The notes beneath the pieces were generated by a model. It searched no databases. It worked only from the letters and a program-made list of their open reading frames with translations, and had not been told where the DNA came from. From contig JAJKFJ010024701.1 in assembly GCA_027382625.1 (NCBI GenBank), forward strand, positions 1 to 12,461: 12,461 nucleotides of DNA, in the 5' to 3' direction. Origin of the DNA: Tetmemena sp. SeJ-2015 (taxonomy: Eukaryota; Ciliophora; Spirotrichea; Sporadotrichida; Oxytrichidae). The first letter of the stretch is position 1. Every line of letters begins with the position of its first letter. The position numbers were made by a program, and so were the translations under genes. Of this stretch, positions 1-6,826 are shown one piece after another.

Positions 1-193
1 ACCTCCCGTGCCAACTCTGTAAAATCGCGTTTTTTTTTTTAGAGATGGAGGAGGCTGGCACCAGCGGCAGACATTATTCGTTATAATTATCTAATTAAAT
101 ATAAAAATTCATTAAACTTCTTTTAAGAATGGAGAAAAAAAAGTACATTTATTGTGTGATCACCTAATCTTAATCATCCTATAATAATATTTT
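1..193. other. Left flank, unassigned
   Basis: The first 60 bases are GC-richer than what follows and include a T10 run. Positions 16-29 match 5050-5063 in the GC-rich island at 13 of 14 bases. The rest is AT-rich. An ATG at 45 opens a frame of about 40 codons with TAA read as Gln, but nothing recognisable. I see no supported gene here. Confidence 0.4.
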
Positions 194-338
194 ATGCTAT
201 AAATATATCTGCACTATTTCATCTGCTAGTCCAGAAAGCAATTGCTACCAAGAAGTTGCTTGCCTGATTAAATATATGTTGCTCAGACAGCTACCCCTTG
301 AATTTTCAAATTACTTATACCTTATCACCAAGTGTATA
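194..338 (+). pseudogene. Decayed duplicate exon, bypassed in gene 1
   Basis: This stretch is close to 10561-10708 in the second copy, where the same DNA reads open (…CTISSASPESNCYQEV…). Several differences are synonymous (TCA TCT versus TCT TCA for Ser-Ser, AAT versus AAC), so it was once coding. Near position 331 it lacks five bases that the second copy has, which breaks the frame just before the shared KTGFK motif. It still carries the TATCT pointer (206-210). If gene 1 joins its middle block at the 16 bp repeat starting at 339, this stretch is discarded. I read it as a relic of a duplicated germline segment; the alternative is that gene 1 itself is broken here. Confidence 0.55.
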
Positions 339-3300
339 TAAAACTGGATTCAAAGTCAAAATAATTTCTTCCTCAAGCAAAAACACAGCTCCTCAATTTG
401 TCTCTGACCTGAAAGACTAATCAACTATGTTACTATATTTTTTATAATGTGCACCTTTGCACTTTCATATCAGTTACCGCAGGTACAAGATAAAGAGCAT
501 AACGCTTACACTATAGAAGTATATTACTCATTTTTTTAATTGGTCCCAACTGACCCCATATCTAAGCAGTTCACTTCTTTGAAAGGAATATTTCTCGACT
601 TCAATCTAAAAATAAAAGTATTTAATCATTAATTAAATCCTGGGCAGGGAGATGCTGGATCTTATGACATCAAAGTCAAGGTTTCACAAAATAGTAACAA
701 GAAGCTTTTTAACGTCTATTCTCTAAAATCTATCTATATCAATTTTAAATTGACTGTAATTCCAATAACTAAGAACTAATAAATATCCAACGCACTATAA
801 GAAAAGATAGAGAAGGCTGAAGATTCACTAACTGCGAAGATAACAAGAGTTACTAATCAGGGAATCTGCACTATTTAATTTGATAAGTTCATGTATATCT
901 ATGATAACTATACATCCATCCTCAATAATACCATCTAAGTGCTAATCTTTATACTTCACTCTTTTTATTCATTTGCAGCTTCTCCAAAATGAACATACAT
1001 ACCCCTTGGAGTATGACATTTTAAGTTATCAAGGATATTTTCTATCTATAAAAATTAACTTCGGCTCACACACATCATCAGTATCGTAACAGGAACTTGA
1101 TTCAATTCAGATAGTATTCTAAACGCCAAATATTTATACCGATTCTTACGTTGCAACGAAGATTCCTGAAGCCTACAAACTAAAGAGATCAGTGCCAGCC
1201 CAACTAGGAAATGAATGGGGTGTGGAAAATGCAGTGGCTTAAGTAATTAAGTTAACTATGGCTACTCTCTTTGGAGTTAGTGCCTCTGTCAATATTTTTG
1301 TGTAAGTTGATTGGATTTAATTTACCCTATCAGGAGTGTATAATTAAGTTATGTTTAAAGTTAAGGGGCTGCTGCACTTTGGGGCATGATAGAAGGCTTC
1401 TAATTGATCACCCATCTGCCAATGATTTCAATAAATTTGCCTTCAAATACACTAAGCTTTTTTGCGATACTAAACGACATTGTGAACATGAACTTAGTGG
1501 ATATGGATGAATACACAAACGCACTTTTCAATTTTGATACAGACACAGACTACGAGCCATACACACCCTACTTCGATTTTATGAACTACTCAACAACTGA
1601 TCTGGTCTCAAATCTTGGACTCTTATTTTACGCTATGTTTCTAAACATCCTTATCACAGTACTAGCCTTGGTGCTTTTGCTTTTTGGGCTTGTTAAGAAA
1701 AGGTAAATTACTTCCTTCCCAATAACGATGTTTTAGCAAGAGTATTAGAAACTTCTACAATTCAGTTATTTTCAACCAGATTTTGAGATTCTTTGCAGAG
1801 GCCCAGTTAGAATTGACTATCTGCTCTTGCATCAAATTATTTTCGAGTGTGAGTAATTTTAAAATAAGTGTTTATCAACCTATCAGATGTAACTCAAAAA
1901 TTGACTAATATTTATAGCTTAGATTTGTTGCCAGTGGAGATGTAATGTCTTCTTTAACTTTAAATTTTTATTCTATTCTAAAATCCAAGAATAGAGTCAA
2001 TAATTAAATGAAATGAATTTCAGTCTGTATTTGACTTTATGTCTGTTTTAATTAATAATTCCATTTTTAATTAATGATGGATGACAGAGACCAGTACAAT
2101 GATTCAAAGAACATGATTTTCGCACGAGCAGAGGTAGAATGCATTCTTAGAGAATTCAACTTCGGAAAAGTTATAAATCTCAATAGTTAAGAGCAAAGAA
2201 AAAAGAAGAAACTACTTCAGCATTTAGAAAAGTAATAGCAGATAACTAAAAACTATTCTCCGAATGAGTGATTTTCTAAATCTGAGCAGAGGAAAAATGA
2301 GTGAAATCGTGGTGGAGCTCTTAGATGAGGTTGAGATATTCACATACAAGGCTTTCAAGATCCAACGAAAGCAACTTATATTTGAATCAATTTAGAAAGG
2401 CAAACTACGCAGGCTAAATGATTCATAGTTTAGCAATTTAAACTAATCTATCTAAATTCTATCTCGTCTTCTAACAGGCACTTACTTTATTTAAATCTGC
2501 AAATAAATCATAATTTAAATATCAGCAATCTAATGTGTCAACCAATGGATTAAAATTAACATTATTTTTGTTTTTCACGATGAAGAGTTCAATATTTAAC
2601 TTCAATCGCTGTTCTTTTTGTAAATACCACGCTTCCCTTCTTGAGCTTGTATGTGTTATATCAGCAAAGAGAGATTTACCAATATGAGAAGAGTAAGTCA
2701 TTTCTCAAGGGTAATTAACAAATAGCAATTATAGTAACAAAGAATAAAACGAGTAAATTGAATGAAAGAAACATTGATATCATTGGGAGAAAAAGATTCG
2801 TCAATAAATTTAATTGTAAAATAAGGATTTAAGTATTAAATTTGCTGTGTTAACAGACAACATGAAGTTCGATGATAACAATGTTTACACTTACGGCTTT
2901 CTTTATTGGATCAGGCGCATTTTCTATTCCTTGACCATGATCCTAATATGTTTAATTTCTTTTTATCCTTTTACCTGATATGCCCTAGGTGTGTTTATTA
3001 CTGCATATAATGACGAGCATTTTGCTTTTGATGTTTGTTTAAATCGCTCATCCTTATGAAGAAAGAGGTTTTGAAAAGCTTTTGATTTTGAATGAATCTG
3101 TCTTCGTGCTAATTGCTTACACTTTTATTCCATTCATATTCATAAAATACTTTAACATATATTTCAAGATCTCTTTTTAAATTTGAGCAATAAACATGAC
3201 AGAGATAGATAACGATATACGAATAAGGCTGGGTTTCGTTCCTATAGCATTGATTTTAATGTACTTGCTGTTTAACTCAGTGCTGATCTTAAAGGAGCTA

Positions 3301-3936
3301 GCTTAAAACCTCTATAACAAATTCAAAGCTGTTATTGATAAGTGCTTGACTAGAAATAAGAAAGTCAGGAAGAGTGACTAAATGCAAACTCTGGAGGAAT
3401 TTATTCAAAATGACTAAAGTAGAAACGAAGTGTAAGATAAATTTGCAATACATTCAGAGAGAAGGGCAAATAATTTTAATTTTAAGTGATGATTATCAAC
3501 ATTAAGAAAGTAGTGAAGCCGACCTTAGAATGAACTATTGTTGATATTATTTTAAAAACAAATTAATATATAAGGAATTTCGAGGAATAGATCTTTAAAT
3601 TGGTCTAAAGATTTTATTATTTCAATAGCTGGACTAGAGTGAACTGAACTTGATGTCTACAAGCTACCTGCAACAATAAAAGCTATAAATAAAACCACAC
3701 ATGAAGGACCTCAGCTAGATTTAGAAACTTAGCCCACAGAGGAAAAATATTTCGCTCATCAGAAACTTTAAAAATAAATCTTCTTTCTTATTATAATAAA
3801 CTAAATCTAGTATAAAGGGAAGGCTTACAGTAAAAATGGATAAGATTAAATGATGGATAAAAGTGCAACGAATATAGTTCAAAGTGAGGATTTTAGCTAT
3901 CATTTGAATGAAGTGAATGAGTACAATTTTAACTGA
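339..3936 (+). CDS. Gene 1, C-terminal block: cadherin-like, multi-pass membrane surface protein
   Basis: With TAA/TAG as Gln, and with eight IESs and five introns removed, this block is one open frame of about 796 codons ending at TGA 3934-3936. In order it holds: a linker (KNTAPQF); a cadherin-like Cadg/He_PIG-type domain (YQLPQVQDKE … NPGQGDAGSYDIKVKV … LKLTVIP); a beta-rich extracellular stretch; a conserved juxtamembrane motif (ALWGMIEGF … LITHLPMISINLPSN, 1377-1440); about six hydrophobic segments (first at 1613-1690, last at 3230-3292); and a long basic, Gln-rich cytoplasmic tail. The arrangement matches a large hypotrich family of Cadg-containing transmembrane proteins as I remember it; no profile search was possible. 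Function is unknown, with cell-surface recognition or adhesion the likeliest role. The block begins at the 16 bp pointer TAAAACTGGATTCAAA. Assignment of the tail (3479-3936) depends on two inferred IESs. Confidence 0.8.
427..446. other. IES, 20 bp, pointer ATGT
   Basis: ATGT at 427-430 and 447-450. Removal joins LKDQSTM to CTFALSYQ in frame. The second copy has a 19 bp insert at the same place with the same pointer (10797-10815), which also restores the frame. Confidence 0.85.
607..633. other. IES, 27 bp, pointer TAAA
   Basis: TAAA at 607-610 and 634-637. Removal gives DFNLNPGQGDAGSYD, the expected cadherin-like spacing. The insert is a multiple of three, so it leaves no frame scar here. Its 31 bp counterpart in copy 2 (11388-11418) contains an in-frame TGA, which supports excision. 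Confidence 0.8.
726..746. other. IES, 21 bp, pointer AAAT
   Basis: AAAT at 726-729 and 747-750. Removal gives VYSLKLTVIPITKN. The copy 2 counterpart is 23 bp with the same pointer and is needed there to keep the frame. Confidence 0.8.
939..978 (+). other. Intron 1, 40 nt
   Basis: GTGCTAATC … TTTGCAG. It moves the frame from NNTIQ to LLQNEHTYPL. It sits at the same place and has the same length in copy 2 (11726-11765). It lacks direct repeats at its ends, unlike the IESs. Confidence 0.8.
1302..1360 (+). other. Intron 2, 59 nt
   Basis: GTAAGTTG … TTTAAAG, joining SASVNIFV to QGAAALWGMIEG. Copy 2 has a 60 nt intron here ending TTTTATAG. Both give the same frame. Confidence 0.85.
1703..1736 (+). 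other. Intron 3, 34 nt
   Basis: GTAAATTACT … GTTTTAG. Splicing joins LFGLVKK to SKSIRNFYNS and corrects the frame into the next hydrophobic stretch. Confidence 0.75.
1849..1917 (+). other. Intron 4, 69 nt
   Basis: GTGAGTAATT … TTTATAG. The length is a multiple of three with no TGA in frame, so it is called from the splice signals and from protein continuity (SCIKLFSS to LRFVASGDVMSS). Confidence 0.55.
1953..2594. other. IES, 642 bp, pointer TTTAACTT
   Basis: An 8 bp pointer at 1953-1960 and 2595-2602. Excision joins SGDVMSS to LTSIAVLFVNTTLPF, rebuilding one membrane segment that the insert splits. It is by far the largest IES in gene 1 and carries its own open frame (see 2074-2450). Confidence 0.85.
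2074..2450 (+). CDS. Hypothetical open frame inside the 642 bp IES
   Basis: From ATG 2074 the frame reads MMDDRDQYNDSKNM…, a hydrophilic, Lys/Glu-rich protein. A candidate 58 nt intron at 2232-2289 (GTAATAG … GAGCAG) links it in frame to GKMSEIVVELLDEVEIF. The frame then runs on without TGA towards and past the IES end, so its true 3' end is not defined; 2450 is only where the text stops looking protein-like. I recognise no family. It could be a germline-limited gene, or segments of another somatic gene nested in this IES. Chance is also possible, because with TGA as the only stop AT-rich DNA keeps long frames open. No counterpart is visible in copy 2, which ends before this point. Confidence 0.4.
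2711..2856 (+). other. Intron 5, 146 nt
   Basis: GTAATTAAC … GTTAACAG. Splicing joins SKSFLK to DNMKFDDNNVYTYGF in frame. It is longer than the other introns and may hide an IES. Confidence 0.65.
2940..2964. other. IES, 25 bp, pointer ATCCT
   Basis: ATCCT at 2940-2944 and 2965-2969. Without removal the frame meets TGA at 2976. With it, RRIFYSLTMI continues into LLPDMPQVCLLLHIM, the pattern expected between two membrane segments. Confidence 0.85.
3154..3192. other. IES, 39 bp, pointer AACAT
   Basis: AACAT at 3154-3158 and 3193-3197. The insert holds an in-frame TGA (3184-3186). Removal joins FIFIKYFN to MTEIDNDIRIRLG. Confidence 0.8.
3479..3548. other. IES, 70 bp, pointer ATTTTAA
   Basis: ATTTTAA at 3479-3485 and 3549-3555. 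It removes the TGA at 3487 and moves into a frame that stays open to 3853 (NFKNKLIYKEFRGIDL…). AT-rich repeats are easy to find here, so this is less certain than the upstream IESs. Confidence 0.6.
3836..3852. other. Very short IES, 17 bp, pointer ATGGATAA
   Basis: ATGGATAA at 3836-3843 and 3853-3860 leaves only 9 bases between the repeats. Removal takes the tail from LTVKMDK into SATNIVQSEDFSYHLNEV and the stop at 3934. Without it the protein would end at TGA 3851. Confidence 0.55.
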
Positions 3937-4849
3937 GAATAAAATAATATCGAATATGTATTAATTATATCAAATATTCTACATATAATTGTAGATTTAA
4001 TAATACATTTTGCAATAAATATTTTGCTTGTAAAAAGATAAAAACATATCTAGGCTTTATTTTTCTAAAAATAAGACCTATTCCCTTATATTAATGAAAT
4101 AATATTTCTATTTTTAAATGAAGAACTCTCTTTTTTAATTTATATAGTAAACTAGTAAAATATAAGTACAAATTATCTGAATAAGGCAAAAATAATAAAT
4201 AATGTAAATTTTCTACTACTTCAAATATACTTTATTTTTTACTCAAAGCTTGTCAGTTTTAATTAAAGAATTTTATTAAAGTAGTAATTTATGCTTGATA
4301 AAGCCAGTCCATTTTTTTCAAAGATAGATGTAATATTTCTAAATTAATCACATTTACACATTTAAGGATATTAAATATCTTATTATAAAATTATATCCTT
4401 CGCAAATTTGTCTTTTTTATATTTAATTTTTGTCTTGTCTATTTGAAATGATCACTAATAAAATAATACTTCATTTATAGGATAAAATTTGAGATAAAAA
4501 TGAATTTATATATTAAGAAGAAACTATTTGTATTCTGTTTTAGGGATAATTATATTCAAAAATAAAAACTACATTCTCTTAATGAGGATCTATTAAAAAA
4601 TTATTTTTTGTATCTTTCTTGTATACTATATGACGCTCGTTCTTATCATTTATCATTCAAACTGGTAATTTGAAATTAAAATTTTAAATTCTCACTTCAT
4701 TTTCAAAATTATTAGCTTGATTGCGAGAATATTGAAATTAAATTCTCACATCAAAGTTCAAGATGCAAAATATGTATGAAAATTTGATTTAAGTATTTAA
4801 GCATTATTGGAATATTTGTATAATTATATATATGCTAGTTTAAATATGC
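3937..4849. other. AT-rich, presumed 3' flank and germline-limited DNA
   Basis: Very AT-rich with no supported coding stretch. The 3' end of the gene 1 transcript and the telomere-addition site of the somatic chromosome should lie just after 3936, but no signal is obvious. Confidence 0.5.
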
Positions 4850-5261
4850 ATAAAACTCACTCATCGGCTTTCCAACGACGTCACGAGTCACAGTTGGACC
4901 TTTTGGCGTCGGTTTATTTAATAGTAGTGACTCTCTCTGATGTTCAGCCGGTCAAGCAAGGTATGTCCTGGATTTCGCCTACCAAAAACCTCGGTAGAGT
5001 GTGTAAACGGTGAGGGATAAAAACTCAGCACTCCTCACTTTTTTTAAAGTCTGTAACATCGCGCTGTTAGTGTCAATCGTTGTATGAGAGCTTAGCCCGA
5101 ATGTCTTGCCACTCCCTTGAGAGAGAGTATCTCACTTATCTAGCTCACGCCTCCCTTGGCGATGACAAACCAGATAACTTCTAGGTATACTCAGGCAGAG
5201 AGTAATGACCAGCTCATCTCCCCACCCCAGCCAAGCCGACTTTGGTGCGCACGGGTCCTAG
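4850..5261. other. GC-rich, hairpin-bearing island, unidentified
   Basis: About 410 bases near 50% GC between very AT-rich flanks. It shows GTGAGG (5010-5015) pairing with CCTCAC (5033-5038), followed at once by T7 (5039-5045), much like a Pol III stop. It also has CGCC/GGCG around a TCCCTT loop (5148-5161) and the palindrome GTGCGCAC (5245-5252). An open frame of 55-68 codons (ending TGA 5011-5013) runs through the left part but resembles nothing I know. It may be a structured RNA gene, a SINE-like repeat or a piece of another element. I could not match it to tRNA, 5S, SRP or U-snRNA signatures. Confidence 0.4.
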
Positions 5262-5929
5262 ATTTTAACTTTCAGATTTAATATTTTGACATAATTATAA
5301 TAATTACTTTTGAGGTTAAATCAAAATTAGAGATTCCTCTACTGTTATCATAAGGAATCTCAAGACTTTAAAAATAGGGATTCTAGACAAAAGAATTCTT
5401 TAAGTGCTCAAACATAAAGAATGGGTCTATGGTTGAAGAAGGCAATAATTTCAACTGAGATAATGATATATTTGGCACAAAGATGATGGCTCGATTAATT
5501 CTATAATTTAAAGTTTGAAAGACAAGAGACAGAAACTAAAAACAAGAGAAAAAGAAAATTGTAAAAATGGCATAAAAGCTCTGGTAAGATTAAGGACGAG
5601 GAAATGGCTCATTAAAATAAAAGTCAGCGTAAACGTTAATGGAAATTTAAACAAATTAGCTTTTCTAAATCACCTAGTTGTATTTGACCTATAATATGAT
5701 TGAATATGATTCTATAAATTTTGTGGTTATACCTAGAACTTAGCCAAAAATCATTTTAAAAGATAACTACCAATTATAATACTACTAAAAATTATAATAA
5801 ATCAATAATTAATTAGCACCCCAATATTTGAGATTGATATTGAACTCAAAAGGCCTCCTTTTTCAGGCTCATAATTAATTACCATTAGATAATTTTTGAA
5901 TATAAAATATACTATATATTTTATAAAAG
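5262..5929. other. AT-rich spacer with a weak possible coding patch
   Basis: Mostly non-coding in appearance. Between about 5490 and the TGA at 5695 one + strand frame reads a strongly basic, hydrophilic stretch (KFERQETETKNKRKRKL, then KDEEMAHQNKSQRKRQ). A second frame is also open across part of it, so base composition alone could explain it. If real it would be an isolated segment of another gene. 5700-5929 shows nothing. Confidence 0.25.
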
Positions 5930-5938
5930 TGAAAATAT
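5930..5938. repeat. Scrambling pointer TGAAAATAT (partner 8144-8152)
   Basis: The 9 bp repeat is shared by the end of the N-terminal block and the start of the middle block. Joining there reads VIDENI into FEVAQCNIGTC in frame. Flanking bases differ on both sides. Confidence 0.6.
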
Positions 5939-6752
5939 TTTTGAAGTTGCTTAATGCAACATAGGAACTTGCTCAGATATTATTTGCGTTTCAAATTATT
6001 AATTTGGCCTCTGGTACTGCGGTATCAAATTACAACTACTCATCAATTCCTCCCTATTCTATAAAAGTTGACAGTACCACACTTGCCAATATGAATTTTG
6101 AAATCACTTACAGCTTCTTGATTACTGTAATCATGTACCATAAAAATTTATAATTTAAAGCAATAAACTCTTATCAAATATGAATTGTTTTATTTTGAGT
6201 TAAGATTTATAGTTAATTACCTAGATGATATGATTTTATAATCAAACGCAGATATATCTTTCAAATTAAAGAAGCATCTACTACTTGTTGAATCTGATTT
6301 TTCATCACTAGTTGAATTCAATAATTTCTATTTGTTTTAATACAAACGTATCTTTAATATAAATACAAGGACTAGTCATATACAATAACAGATGCAGCTA
6401 TCAGAATGGGCACTTTAATTCCTTAATTTGTCATGATATATTGCATAAACGAAATTATAAAAATGTATATATTAAGCTTACCAATGTTTGAATAAAATGC
6501 ACAGGTCTTGATAACAAGTGTTGATTTCTCCTTTTCCTCTGATTTTAATATTCATAAGCAGTTCCTAACATTCGAGCCAACAACTAAAACCATCTACATT
6601 CAATCTTTTTAAAACCATAATCAATATTATATATTTTATCGTACGATGACTCGATCTCAAACTATACTTATTAAGTTTAGGTCACTCTAAAATATCACAC
6701 TCTATTTTAAACCACCATCACCAAAACTATCACTACTAAAACTGGATTCAAA
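5930..6752 (+). CDS. Gene 1, middle block: cadherin-like domain
   Basis: After removal of four inferred IESs this block encodes about 160 residues in one frame: FEVAQCNIGTCSD, INLASGTAVSNYNYSSIP, KDQSYTITDAAIRMGTLIPQF, then QFLTFEPTTKTIYILSYDD and SNYTYQVQVTL. The last three strings follow the cadherin-like Cadg/He_PIG layout (YT.gd…ipsF … FLsF…tkt … gtYtl.vt). The block starts with TGAAAATAT, shared with the end of the N-terminal block, and ends with TAAAACTGGATTCAAA, shared with the start of the C-terminal block. Beyond both ends the sequence turns at once into AT-rich DNA. It lies downstream of the block it should precede, which is the evidence for scrambling. The alternative is a separate, broken paralog. 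Copy 2 carries the same 16 bp at 10709-10724, so joining to copy 2 cannot be excluded. Confidence 0.7.
5979..5994. other. IES, 16 bp, pointer ATTATT
   Basis: ATTATT at 5979-5984 and 5995-6000. Removal joins NIGTCSD to IINLASGTAVSNY and supplies the one-base shift needed between the two frames. Confidence 0.55.
6140..6358. other. IES, 219 bp, pointer ATAAA
   Basis: ATAAA at 6140-6144 and 6359-6363. The insert holds several in-frame TGAs. Removal joins LITVIMYHK to YKDQSYTITDAA. Confidence 0.65.
6427..6486. other. IES, 60 bp, pointer TTTG
   Basis: TTTG at 6427-6430 and 6487-6490. The insert is open and a multiple of three, so it is inferred only from domain spacing (LIPQF joined to EQNAQVLITSVDF). 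Confidence 0.45.
6598..6632. other. IES, 35 bp, pointer ATT
   Basis: ATT at 6598-6600 and 6633-6635. Removal shifts the frame so that FEPTTKTIYI continues as LSYDDSISNYTYQ, the normal strand spacing of the domain. Confidence 0.6.
6737..6752. repeat. 16 bp pointer TAAAACTGGATTCAAA (also at 339-354 and 10709-10724)
   Basis: Identical in all three places and in the same codon phase (KTGFK). 3' of it, copies 1 and 2 continue as coding sequence (VKIISSSS) while this one turns into AT-rich DNA. That is what a junction between middle and C-terminal blocks should look like. A shorter upstream match (CATCACCAAA, same 12-base spacing as in copy 2) suggests the blocks also share ancestry. Confidence 0.65.
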
Positions 6753-6826
6753 TATTTTTCATTGCATTTTAAATAATTATATAATTAAGCGTTCTTATCT
6801 TTGAAACTGTGAGAGGGCAACCCTGC
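6753..6826. other. Short spacer between scrambled blocks
   Basis: About 75 bases, AT-rich at first, between the end pointer of the middle block and the start pointer of the N-terminal block. The frame upstream of 6827 (VLIFETVRGQPC) is open but lacks a start; I treat it as eliminated DNA. Confidence 0.45.

Larger units (their letters stand above)
194..1423 (+). repeat. Gene-scale duplication, copy 1 (copy 2 at 10559-12211)
   Basis: Direct repeat about 10.4 kb apart, covering exons, two introns and three small IESs. Copy 2 is longer mainly through its 415 bp IES. Identity starts inside the TATCT-flanked IES of copy 2 (ATGCTATAAATATATCTGC) and stops at the TBE insertion site. Confidence 0.9.

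Noticed and set aside
45..53. ATGGAGGAG shared with the TBE frame start at 12415
   Set aside because: A nine-base match with no similarity on either side is expected by chance in a window this long.
1271..1510. Standard-code open frame of 79 codons
   Set aside because: It runs through intron 2 and is out of frame with the conserved ALWGMIEGF and LITHLP motifs; it is a shadow of gene 1.
2940..2970. Homopolymer frameshift in TTTTT near 2960
   Set aside because: A single-base deletion would also fix the frame, but the ATCCT-flanked insert does so precisely and fits the other IESs.
2937..3198. TGA read as Trp or Cys (Condylostoma- or Euplotes-like code)
   Set aside because: Each internal TGA disappears when a repeat-flanked insert or GT-AG intron is removed, and TGA is the natural stop at 3934.
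3721..3903. Minus-strand open frame of 60 codons
   Set aside because: It is antisense to the gene 1 tail, low-complexity and without any known feature; gene 1 explains the region.
4807..5013. Open frame of 68 codons into the GC-rich island
   Set aside because: It crosses the composition boundary, resembles nothing known, and the region looks more like structured RNA or repeat.
5932..5943. AAATATTTTT shared with 8043-8052 as block pointer
   Set aside because: It also joins in frame, but it would retain much of the insert removed by the AAATAGT IES and lose VMSYFVYQVSTSQ; TGAAAATAT gives a better protein.
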